From positions 20,003,753 through 20,067,752 of the forward strand of contig HG738138.1 in NCBI GenBank assembly GCA_000499405.2: 64,000 nt of DNA, in the 5' to 3' direction. Below the pieces are notes generated by a model. The model saw only the letters and a program-made list of their open reading frames with translations. It had not been told where the DNA came from and ran no database searches. The stretch comes from Onchocerca volvulus (Eukaryota > Nematoda > Chromadorea > Rhabditida > Onchocercidae). Below are positions 19,052 to 30,306 of the stretch, one piece after another. Every line of letters begins with the position of its first letter. Positions within the stretch are counted from its first letter, which is position 1. A program made the position numbers and the translations under genes.

Positions 19052-20868
19052 ATGACAATAAATATCCTGTTGCCGAAATTTAAATTATACAATTTCAACG
19101 ATCAGCGAAATGGTAAATTAGTAAAGCTGATATTCAAGACGGCAAATATCCCGTATGAAGACATCAGTATTAGTCGGAAAGAACAATGGAATGCCATTAA
19201 AAATGGTTTAGAAATTTTGGGAATTCTAATTTCTTTAAAAAATTTAGGAAAAAAATTTTTAATTTCAAAATTAAATTAAAAAGTCCTATTACAAAATTTT
19301 TTTTTCGAGAATAATTCGAAAGTTTGAAGGCAGGAATAGAACTTCACTTCAAGTATAAAAGATTGGTATTAACTTTCAAATTAAAAAAACTTCAGCATGT
19401 TTGAAATAAAAGAGGATATTATGGGATAGAAAAGGGGAAGATGGATAAGATGCGATGAAATTTTATCCGTGAAATCTTTTAATTCATTTGAAAATTTCCA
19501 AATTTAAATGAGCTTAATTCAAAAACTGTTGGAAATATGAAAAGAATAAAATGCTTAAAATAAAGAATTTTATAGAGACTCCACTTGGGACATTACCTAT
19601 ACTAGAAATGGATGGTGTCAAGCTAGGTGGACAAACTGCCATCTGCCGTCATTTAGCATGGAGGTTCGGTAAGTGTCCATGACAGATTATAGCTTTTATA
19701 ATTATATCATTTTTTTATTATTATTATTTATGCATAAAAACGGAAAAAACAATTTCATCCAAAAAAGAAACTTTTTTTTCCTTTGATAGTTTTTCAATTG
19801 CAAATTGACAAATTGCGCTGAATTTATTTACATTTTTATAGGATGTATGCCGTGCTAACTCCTCTTTGTGTTTATTATGTCTGAAAGAAGTTTGAAATAA
19901 CTTTAGTTCGTAACTTTCATTAAACTCTATCGTTACTTTGACTAAACTTATCTGCTAGTTCGTAACTTTGACTAAACTCACTTATCTTGTTTTTTTGATC
20001 ATGAAGACTGCTTTAACAGGACTATCTGGACAAAGTGCAACATCGGATGCATTGCTTGACATGTTTGCAGATTTACTCCTTGAGGCTCAGATTTTAGTTT
20101 TCGGACCTACGGATGATAACAACGATAGCAATACTAATGTTAGTTGCTCATTTAATGACAGAAGATTTATATATATTTAGATTTTTTAATTGGTTTTAAA
20201 TTTCAATTACATTTCCTGAGAATTATAATTGATAAAACTATAAATTCCCAGCAATTTTTAGCAAAATTTTCCTAAAAATTCAAAATAAATGCATGCAGTG
20301 ATAATCCAAATGAATTTCAACAGCTGAACAAATTGTTTACAGTCCATTTCCCCCCATTATTTGTTGACTAATTTAGTTCAAGCTGAAACTTCAACGTGAA
20401 TATTTCTGTTATCACATAATGCTTGCAAGAAATTCAGATTATAATAGTCGATGACATAAATCTTGAAAAAATTTGCGATCGCGTTGCATCTATTATCGAG
20501 AAACAACTGATCAAAAATAACACTTCTTATCTGATAGGAGAACAGGTAAAAAAACCAACTTTTCTGAGCAATTAATTGATGTGTGAAGTAAATGAATCTC
20601 GATGACCAGGAGATTATAATAAGAACTGAGATAGAATATCCCTTACCATATAATTTGGTTCGATATGAAGTTAGATAGGAACACACTGTTGCATGGAATG
20701 GAACCCAATTGTTTGAGAATATTTCAGGTTACATGGGTTGACTTGATGACTTACATATTCTTCAGTTCATTGATGGATCACGGGAAGAATATAAATCTCG
20801 ACAAGCATCCATCAGTGAAAAACATGTATAAGAAGATTTCACAGTTGGAACTGAAAAACTGTGCTTAA
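19052..20868 (+). CDS. Glutathione S-transferase, sigma-class-like (204 aa)
   Basis: GST family enzymes conjugate glutathione to electrophiles; sigma-class members can also make prostaglandin D2. Exons: 19052-19205, 19576-19668, 20020-20138, 20438-20545, 20728-20868. The phases fit throughout and the total of 615 nt gives the usual length. The N-terminal thioredoxin-like domain shows KLYNFN, LIFKTANIPYEDI, the cis-proline block TPLGTLPIL (Pro59) and GGQTAICRHLAWRFG. The C-terminal helical domain shows ALLDMFADLLLEAQ, SYLIGEQVTWVDLM and LDKHPSVKNMYKKI. The acceptor CTACAG lies directly before the ATG, suggesting a trans-spliced leader or a 5' UTR intron. An AATAAA follows the stop by 34 bases. 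The oddity is at residue 14: the usual catalytic Tyr of the LTYF motif aligns with Asn (LYNF), with a Tyr one position earlier, so the glutathione-thiol activation may be lost or altered. Confidence 0.88.
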
Positions 20869-20902
20869 CAACAATTAACTGCAAGTAGTCGTATTGTCCG
20901 TG

Positions 20903-20908
20903 AATAAA
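20903..20908 (+). terminator. Polyadenylation signal AATAAA of the GST gene
   Basis: A canonical AATAAA hexamer lies 34 bases after the GST stop codon, on the same strand, a normal spacing for a nematode 3' end. Confidence 0.6.
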
Positions 20909-23547
20909 TTGTTCATAATTTCGAAAATGAGAAATCTAATAGTATGAGAACTGAAAAATTTTCTGATCTTATAAAAATCGACTGTTGCATATACCATAAG
21001 AGGTATTAGGGAAGTCTTCCTAAACTTCAAGTATCAAAAGAAGAAAAACGGTTTTTATTTCACAATTGATCCACCAATCGTATTTTTTCGAATCCTCAAA
21101 TACCCTACATTTATTTATCACTATGATTCAATAAGTTATTTAAATTAAAAAAAATTGTACTCTAAATTCCAAAACATACGACGTGGAACTGAATAAGTAT
21201 CCACTGGATTATATTTATGAAGTTCAGATAGAGATTCCTTGCAAGCATTTTAAAATTTTCACTACATATATTTAGATATCAATAGATCTAATGAAACAAC
21301 CAGAAGTTTGTGATATCATTATTGAGGTGTTCATACATACACTGATATGTTGCAATTCGCTATCACTAGGAGAAAAAAATAGATGCATGGATCTAAATCC
21401 AGAGGAAAAAAAAAAAAGAAAAACTAATCCGAAACAATGACTGGTGTCCTGGACTCTTCTAATGTCTTAGATCTTTTTACATCTCTTTTACACAACATCA
21501 AAAGATTAGCTTAGTGCACTGAATTTCTTGCTCCCATACGTGAATATCCCTCATTACAAAACTGAAAATTTTGGACATAAAAAAAAAAAAAAAACTGAAA
21601 ATCTCGATCTGAAATTGGAAAAAATGTTAAAAATGACAATATTTACTGGAAATATGTAAATTATTCGAAAAAAAAAATAGTGGATTCCACCGTATATGTT
21701 CATGATGTCTCACTTCCATTTATTCGACCAATCTTCATTTCCAGTAGTCTTTCGGAATCTTCATTCACATAACTTTAACTTAATATTTAGAAAGAGATGC
21801 ATATATTCTATTATAGGATGAATTCATAATAATGTTTAAAAAGAAAGATACTGCAGTTTTACTTATGAGGGCATGTACATAGTAAACTAATGACACATAT
21901 CAACAGCTTAGTGTGATACCATCCCTAAAATGTGAATACAAAATAATACTAATTTCGCAAACGTATGAAAACCATAAAGCTTTCCTTCACTTCCTATTGA
22001 TGAGTTAATTCTTTCGTAATATTCTCCCAATAAATTTGCTACAAATTACACGCTCAGGATGACGAATGCCACAAGTTACACCCTCGAGTACAAATTACAA
22101 ATTATATTCTCGAGATAATGAAGACAGGATTATTTGCCTCACCCTGATGGCCTACATCCCAAGGATATAGGCCATCAGGGTGAGATATATAATTCTGCCT
22201 TAACTCTTACAGCCGTTTCGAACTGAGAAGTCAAATCCGAAAATGTTTCTTCATGATCTCAACTAATTTACTTTACAAAAAGACTATAAACCTGACAAGT
22301 TCTCTCTCCGGTCATTTTAAAGGGCGATAGACACGAACAAACGTTTGTTCAGCGAACAAATCACAGATTTGAAATAGATATCTGTAACCAATAATTAGAA
22401 TAGCCCAAGATGGCTAAACATAATACACCATTATGAAATAAACCTCACATATTTGTCAGCATTCTATTTCAAAAAATTTGCTTAATTTCATTTTCTTCAC
22501 ATAGAACTATATATATGAAGCAGTAATGGTTACTCCGTCACAATTTTATTTTGAATGTGAAAATTAAGCAAAGGAGTGAAAACTAGAAATAAATGGATAT
22601 AGAGACTGTATAATTACATAGTTGTAGCACATAAATAAATCTATGTAAAATGTTTTAGATCTATGGAAGAATATTTGGTAGATGATCTTTTATGCCATTA
22701 GCTGCTTATCAACATAAAACAGAAGCCAAATACATAGATTGAAAGATGTACTGTTCAAAGGTTCCAAAAATAATCATGTTTATTAAAACGAAAATATTTT
22801 CCTCCTATCAAGAAATCATGATAGTCTATACAATATTTTTCAAGAAGCTATATTTTGAGACTTGAATAATAAGATAGAAAGATCACCCATGAAAGTATCG
22901 AGATCAAAAGGTCTAAATATCAGGTATTTGACAAATCAATTTTTTGACCACTTTATTATTAAGTATAATGAAAGAAATTTGGATTTATATGCTAATGAAA
23001 TTCGAAGTTCCCGCAAAGTGATACGAAATAAACATATGAGCAATAAATACCTGATAACAAAAGTTTAAAAAATATGTGAAACGATAATTAAGAACATTTG
23101 AGCATATCGGCAAAAGAAAACTGCGGCCTCGGACAAATCCTCTTCCTGCAAAAATTTTATTTCTAACTTTTTATAACTTTTATTTTTGTGGACTTCCCGA
23201 AAAGTCCTGAGTGAACAGGACTACAAAAGCGAGTCGTTGAAATATGACTCGTAATTTGTTCATGTCACTTAGTGCTTATAAAAAATTCGACTATTCATAT
23301 TTAAATCTTGTTCTGTTCAACTGAATCTTATGCATATCCATTTTTGATTTTAATAATTAATAAACAACAAATAATAAGCTAGAATTTGTAACAGTAACAA
23401 TACATAACTGTGCAATTTATATATAGCTTCTATAAAGAGAGTTAATCATTGCCAATTAAATCATCCATTTTATATGTCTGAAAACTTATTTCTGCCATAT
23501 GATCTAATATGTGATATACGAGAATTGCTAGAGATTTTACATAAGGC
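20909..23547. other. Intergenic stretch between GST and the zinc-finger gene
   Basis: This lies between two convergent 3' ends. It holds a perfect hairpin at 22138-22184 and, just before it (about 22040-22125), three degenerate units built on ACAAATTACA...CTCGAG. A 68-codon plus-strand open frame at 22862-23068 has no splice context and is probably chance. No gene is supported. Confidence 0.5.
22138..22184. repeat. Perfect 17-bp inverted repeat (hairpin)
   Basis: Stem CTCACCCTGATGGCCTA (22138-22154) pairs exactly with 22168-22184 across a 13-base loop. It is far more GC-rich than its surroundings. The strand and the role, if any, cannot be told from sequence alone. Confidence 0.9.
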
Positions 23548-26500
23548 TCACAAAATGTTTAGGCGCGCGTTGTTCAGCTCCATATTTGCCTTGATAAGAG
23601 AGGGAGATAAAGAATTCTGATCGCGTAAACGGCAAAAATTATATGAGTCTGGCACGACATGACCGTTATCAAGTCTTGTTGCTTCCTCCTGGTGACGAAG
23701 AGCAAAAATTTTCATCTACAAAGACAAAAATAATTCAAAATATCACAAAGTATCTTCGGATCAACCTTCCAATTTTCCAAAAGTTTTTTCTTTTTTTGCT
23801 ACTTAACAGAAAAAACTATTGAAACTGAGATATACGATGCATAAAGTCTGAAAATTAAATATTACTTCAATCATTCCAGCATACGATGCAACAACTTTCA
23901 ATAAGCAAAGCTTATTAAATAACCTTAAAAATGTGAAAATCAAACCAATATAGTGATAATATTTTCATGCCATCAGCTTTTCATATAATATTAGTTTTTA
24001 AAACAGGATATTCTTATTGCTTTTGAATCTAAATTACTAAAAAGTAAAGCATTCTACTGTTGATCAGGAGAAAACTATAAACGCATTGTAATATAAAGTA
24101 GAAAAATACATGAGACGATAGCTGACCTCTAATTCATCATTATACTGGCTGAAGATATTGCTCTTTTCCTGCTTCAAATCAATAACAACACAATGTCCTC
24201 CACTGCAATCACGCACATGATCCAAAATGTCTCGTTCAATGCATGATGCACGTTTACAACGACTACAGACAATTAATGATGGTAATAACTGAGTTCTGAA
24301 ATAGAAAATTAATTATCTAAATTGTCATAACTCACACCATGTCCTTCTAAGTTCATGATTATATGAATGAAATTACTCTTTCTGATAGGATTCTTTATTT
24401 GAGCTAATATTTATTTTTGCATTCTTCTTTTGTCTAGTTAGCAACATTTATTAAATATAAAAATGCAAGAAAAACCTTATACAAGAAACGCTTATAACAA
24501 GCAAAATTCGAAGTCATTAAAGAATCGCTTGACATATATATTATTCGATACATACCACATAAATGCTGTAATGTGTCGTGGCAATTCAAACAACAATAAC
24601 AGCAATAAAAATATTTTTCACACCTTATTTATAAATATGTTGCTTTGCTAGAATAGTGATAAAGCTTAAATTTGCCTCGTTATCCCTCCTCGTTCTTTTC
24701 TGCAATTGATGAATTTATGCCGCTGTGATGCAGTGTAACAGTTTGTACGATAACTGCAATGAGAACAACAATATTTGCGCTTGAAATGTTCGCATACATT
24801 ATTTAGTCCTTCATTACATTCTGCGCACTTCAACTTTTTTTTTTTTGACCATAACTTGCGGCCCTAAAAAAGAAAAAAAAAACAGCAATATTTTATCGAG
24901 ATCTGCAAAAACTTGTGAAGTGAAAAACTATCTCAGCCGAAAGTTTCATTTCAAGAATTTAATTCAGGTAAATGACTATTTTCATTCAAGTCAGAAAAAA
25001 ATAAAACAATTTTATAAATTTAAATTGTTTAAGTTAAGATCACCACAGTCTAAAAAAATATGAATTCCAAGTTATTCATTGCAAATTTTGCGATCATTTT
25101 GTTTCGCTTTGTGCGCACGTTTTTCAAACAGACTAATTTTCTTCTAATATTCAAATTTCTTTCAATCTGCGGTTCCCATTAAACGACTCTGGTATCTTTC
25201 CTGATTACTTCAGTTTTTTAACCCCTTAGCACTGGAATGAAATCAACTGAATGCACAGAGCCCATAAATATAATTTAATACCTTACCTTTCGTCTTGTAT
25301 GCACTTGAACACTTTTTGAGATCCATTTCAAATTTGGCTGGGAATGCTCCCTTCGATGAGCAATTTTATCAGCATGTCGTATAAATTTCAATGAGCACTG
25401 ATCACAGTTATAGTTTTCTAGAATGAAAAGGATGATCACGCTATTTCAACGATTAAAATTTCATTTCAAATTGTACAACTAATAAATTGACATGAAAATA
25501 ATAAAAAATCGTAAAATTAAGACGTCCTAACAAAACAATTATTTGATCATAGTCTTGAAATATTTCACCTTTCTGATGTTGCAAAAAATGCTTCGCATAT
25601 TCGCGTTCAATTATCACAGATGACGTGTTTTCTTTCGGTATGACATAACAGCAAAGACAGAAAGGACATAATAAAGTACGTGTATTCGAATGGAATCGAA
25701 CAAAATGATCTATAAAATGGGTTCTCATTGAGGTCCTGTATCTACACTTCTTACAATGAAACGGAGCATCGAAATCGCCATGAATTTGCCTGTGCTTGCT
25801 CTGAAATCATAGTAATTACAGTTTTCGATATTTTAAAATAAATTTAAATGAAGAAAAGAAAAAACTCAACAAATACATTAGCGTTGAGATCTCATAAAAT
25901 TTCACATAATGGCGTGTTTTGTTTTTATAATCAATTCAAGCATGAACTCTTTAAATCATATGAAACTACCAACTCCTTGAAAAGAGCACTTCCGACTAAC
26001 TTCCACTACAATAAAGGAATGACTAAGTATTTTCACACTTTAGTAAAGCATATGATTCGGATTTCGTATGAATTCTAATGCTCGTAAGTTGAACCAAAAA
26101 AGTCGCAGTTCTCCACGAATATTACATTTTCAAACAAAAAATATGATATGGTAAATTAGATATGATTTTTTCATATTCATATTCTACTGTATGGAAATGA
26201 CAAAAAGACGGTTACAAACATACCTCATCTACCGTAATTTCACATATTTTACAAGTGGAAGAGGATGGTGTCGAACTGTGAACATTATCATAGTGGATCT
26301 GCAGGCGATATGCAGTTGGAAATAAATGCAGGCATTGTGGACAACGGCAGAATCGATGCATTTCTCGAGGGCAATTAAGACCACTGCCGTAAGTGAACTC
26401 TGTTAAATGTGCCCATAGATGGAACATGAAACTTATATTATTTGAAAGCAACATCCGACAATTTCCAACGGAACACTGAAAACATTCGCATAATCGAGAA

Positions 26501-27782
26501 TTTGGCAAAGCGAAAATTGATGTACTTTAAAAATTCATGAATAAACATGGAATATAATGAAGATTTAACAAAAGAGATAGTGGTGATTATATTTCTTCGA
26601 TTATATTTTTCAAATAATCATTGGTCTTTTCCACAATTTCTTTCAGGAGTTTTGGTCATTCTGTGCACTTATTTACTTGTGGCAGTAAGATGACAAGTCA
26701 TGAATGAATTTATCAAGAGAGGATAACAGCCATCAAAACAAATCCATTCGTTCATTTAAATCCATTCGCTATTCAATATATCGATAGATAACAGACAAAG
26801 ATACATTAATAATGTTACTCTTTCCGTTTTTAATACATTACAGCTGAATTTGACTGAAAATAAAAAAAAAAAAAAAAGTGAACTTACTCGGAATTTGGCA
26901 CTGAACTGCTGTGCTTCAAACGGTGGTGCTTTTGGATCGTAACTTTCATAGCAATATGAATCCAAATTATTTTCTCTACGTGATGACGACAGATCATTTT
27001 TGAGAGTTATATAAGTAATATCGGTTTCTGTATGCGACATGATTCGATTTTGAAATTCCAAACGTGGCTGCTTGGTATGTGAAGCCGATAAGGAAGTTCT
27101 TTGCAATATCTGCGTAGCGGGAGTTTCCGAAACGGAAGTTGTTTGCAATATCTGCGCAGCGGGAGTTTCCGAAACTTCAACACAGCAAATCTGTGATGAA
27201 AGGGAAGCTGTAGTACGTAGTGGTAGCTTGCTAACTGCAGATCGCTGTAATAACATAATTTCTGATTATTTTTTTAATTCCTCCCTGAACATTTTTGTTT
27301 TCTATCATCAACATTTTGACCAAAATCTTATTTGTTATACGAGTTGGTCAAATTAAGTGACATAAAACTTTACTGAAAAATGGTTCCAGAATGAATTTAT
27401 GCAAATTAGTTCTCTGCGACTCAATTAATATCTAACTAGTTTTGCACTTGTTTCTAATAAACTATTTAATTCTCTCTGCAATTAGTACAGCTGAAAATCA
27501 AAAACATTTAGTAAGATTATGTACTTAGTGTTGCTTTTTGAAAAACAAATAGTTATGCAAAATGTCTTTTAGACAGTTATTTCAAATATAATTCAATTAG
27601 TCTATTTTAGAAACAATCATTACTAGTCAAAAACCAACTTTCGGTTGAAGTGTTGCGAAACTCAGAGGTTTTGCACGAATAACTGAAGCAGTCGCCCCTA
27701 CATATCGACTTACTGAACTGTTCGCATTACTGTCGTCGTCATCACTATTATCAAGAGTTATTATTTCCGGACATTTCATCAT
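23548..27782 (-). CDS. Multi-zinc-finger (C2H2/C2HC) nuclear protein, 546 aa
   Basis: Probable DNA- or chromatin-binding protein. Exons in order: 27782-27639, 27244-26888, 26475-26224, 25800-25569, 25417-25287, 24863-24676, 24295-24127, 23715-23548; they total 1,641 nt and all phases fit. An acceptor TTGCAG sits directly on the ATG. The N-terminus has EIITLDNSDDDD, which matches a SUMO-interacting motif (hydrophobic core followed by acids). Residues 49-167 are low in structure and include a duplicated SETPA.QILQ repeat. Fingers: C-x4-C-x12-H-x3-H at 168-190; C-x2-C-x12-H-x4-H at 212-233; CKIC...H-x3-H spanning an exon boundary; CKKC-x12-H-x4-H; CPFC...H-x3-H; CDQC-x12-H-x3-H; and a C2HC type, CSHC-x12-H-x4-C. 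Late exons carry CSRCKRASC. The spacing and the N-terminal SIM recall the ZNF280/POGZ group, but that is a guess. The sixth intron needs a GC donor. Confidence 0.8.
27094..27180 (-). repeat. Tandem duplication inside the zinc-finger gene exon 2
   Basis: Two adjacent copies of a unit of about 42 bases encode SETPAAQILQTTSV and SETPATQILQRTSL. Only a few bases differ and the frame is kept, so it looks like a fairly recent in-frame expansion in a disordered part of the protein. Confidence 0.8.
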
Positions 27783-30306
27783 CTGCAAGTATAAAAATAC
27801 CAAATCAGAGGTTTCATTAACATTACTGAATAACTGCCTAATATAATGTTTAGCAAGAAAGAAGCAAATAAGAAAAAATAACACAGAAAACCATTTCCAC
27901 TCTCAACAGCGTTCAAATCATGATATCATCACATCTTTCTACTCACCAGATTTATTTAACGGTTTAATTAGTACGGTCCACTGCATGAACATATATTACT
28001 AACCTGCCCAGATATTTCAGTTTTACAAAGCAGTGAAATGTTCAGGACCTCAATTTCGGTGAGTTAATTAAAGGAAAGCAAAAAAAAAATGTGTCGTTAT
28101 GCATCACAATAAAGAAGTGATCTGAATTATTTTCTTCATATTAACGACGTGTTTTTCTGTTCTTTTTTTTTTTTTTCATTTCATAAAGTTCTTTCCTTCG
28201 TTTAGCCAAGTATATGTTATCACATATTTATCATAACAGAAAAATTCGAAGCCCAATATTCGACCTCAGATGTGCGATCTTCAAGCCCGTAACAGACTCA
28301 AAATAAAATTTCATCATTAATAATTGCCTATAATTTTCTTGCAAAATTGAAAAAGACCTGTTTTCAATTTAGTAACTGATCGTTCACTTGGCAATATAAT
28401 AAACAGTTGAATCTACTATCTTGCAAAATTGTCACTGTCTTCAAGAGAAACTAGTGGAAGGTTTCTAGAAACCTGAAATATATATAATATGCAAAAGTTT
28501 AGAGCATTATATTCCGATGCAAGAAAGTAGGCAAAAAAGTACTATGTTTCGATTAAATTCCATCCTTCCCAGATCTGCAAATTTGAAGATCGACAATTCC
28601 AAATAGTGCAGAAAACTAGCAGTAGCTAATGTGCATCCTTTAACTTTGACAATTTCGACAAATCTCACCAATATTTAGTCCTTACTCTGAAGATCAGCTT
28701 GTCAAACTTTATTTCGAAGCTAAATATTAGCTATTTGCATAATTATTTTACAGGCGATGCTATTTCTCTACAGAGTGGATTCAAATACAATTAACGATTT
28801 AATTCCTATCACCATACTCCACAAATTATGTTTTCAACCTAATTTCGAAGACGGTCACAAGCAGAAACCTTCTGAATCAAATTTTTAACAACTTTAGAAT
28901 GAATCTTTATTTTATAAACCTTCCGTTTTACATCTTGAACCTCAAGAAAAGTTTCATTATTGTTGGAGATATCAGAAACCAATCTGTGTTAAGGCTCAAG
29001 AGAATACAAAGATTCACATAACGCTTCTTCTGAAATATCCAGTAAGCCGGCTATTCATTATGGTCAGCTTCAACCGCAAAAGTGAAAAAACTCCAAGTCC
29101 TACCCAGTATGCGTAGATTCTTCTGCTAGCTTAAGTGCAATGCTCGAAATGCATAAGTACTTGTGCTGAACATTTTTTCGACGTCAATAATAGCATTCTT
29201 TCATCCACATTGACCTTGACCAAACAATTCAAAAAATGCTATCAATAAGCATGATTTATCATTGTAACCAGCTTTCGCTTAAAATGGAATTAGCACTCTG
29301 AACCTCCTAGCAGGCATTTTATGATTTCCGCTCTCTTCGGCATTTACCATTACTTTGATAATATTGTGATCAGGTTGAAGTGAACATGCGCTTTTTGATT
29401 TTTGAAATTTTCTTTTTTAGAATTTTCAACTTTGAGAATTTAAATCAATGTGTCGTCGATGCCGAATACTTTCCATCAAATATATTCTCAGATTTTCGTC
29501 TATTGCTGGATTGTTCCCGAAACACCCTACATACCCTCAACTTTACCAAACATATATTATACTGAGTGATCGAAGCCATCAACACCACTCTTCTCTTCAA
29601 ACAGAAAACCTCATCCCAAAATGCCACATCTACAACGAACCTCCTCTTCCAGCAAATAAAGAACATTTAAAACTCATCCCATTCTCTAAACCATACTGTC
29701 AGAATAACATACTTCGAACATACCCGACCGTAGTGTCAAAGTGATATGAAACGACTTATATTATATGAATTTACGTCACACATGATGTGATATTGGAGTA
29801 ACGTATGCATATGGTAAACTCTTATTTGTTTGACCAGCTGAGACATTATTTGGTCGTCGTCTGCCATATTTATGCGGATGCAGTGCTCTCATGCGTATTC
29901 ATTGTTCAGTTGTACAAAAAAAGAACATCGAATATTTCAAAAGGCTTGCTCATTGGATTTTATGTGGATTAAGTGAGGTACTTGTTAGAGATATGGTCAG
30001 TAGGACCTTGACAACATTGAAGCTATTTATTTCAGATGCTTTGAGTTTACTTCATAATGCTTGAAATGCTGTCGATATGTTTATCGTTAAATTCAATTAA
30101 ACAATCTAATCTTACGTGATAACAACAAGGCACTCTTGCATCTTGCGAGTCATGTCAACTAATAACCAAGGAATAATGATGCTAATTTTTTCATATCAGA
30201 ATTATAAACCTTAAATTTGCTCGAGAGAGTCGTCATCTTAAATTTTGCACTAAATTTGTCCAACATTAAGCATGACAAAATTTCAACCATGAAAATTCAT
30301 GGCTGA
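27783..30306. other. Intergenic stretch upstream of the zinc-finger gene
   Basis: Apart from the open frame at 29448-29744, nothing here is supported as a gene. The 5' part should hold the zinc-finger promoter (27783 onward) and the right part the 3' UTR of the Ly-6 gene. Confidence 0.5.
29448..29744 (+). CDS. Candidate small single-exon ORF (98 aa), unrecognised
   Basis: A frame with a real ATG (MCRRCRILSIKY) runs 98 codons to TGA. A polypyrimidine tract ending TTTTTTAG lies just upstream at about 29412-29419. The sense strand is unusually C-rich (PKHPTYPQLYQ, EPPLPANKEH), unlike its AT-rich flanks. There is no hydrophobic signal and no known motif. It could be a small gene, a terminal exon, or the remains of an element. 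Confidence 0.3.
   Translation: MCRRCRILSIKYILRFSSIAGLFPKHPTYPQLYQTYIILSDRSHQHHSSLQTENLIPKCHIYNEPPLPANKEHLKLIPFSKPYCQNNILRTYPTVVSK

Noticed and set aside
23200..23270. Pair of short stems (GTCCTG/CAGGAC and GAGTC/GACTC) considered as a tRNA or structured RNA
   Set aside because: No cloverleaf, no T-loop consensus, and the stems are short; the site lies in the 3' flank of the zinc-finger gene.
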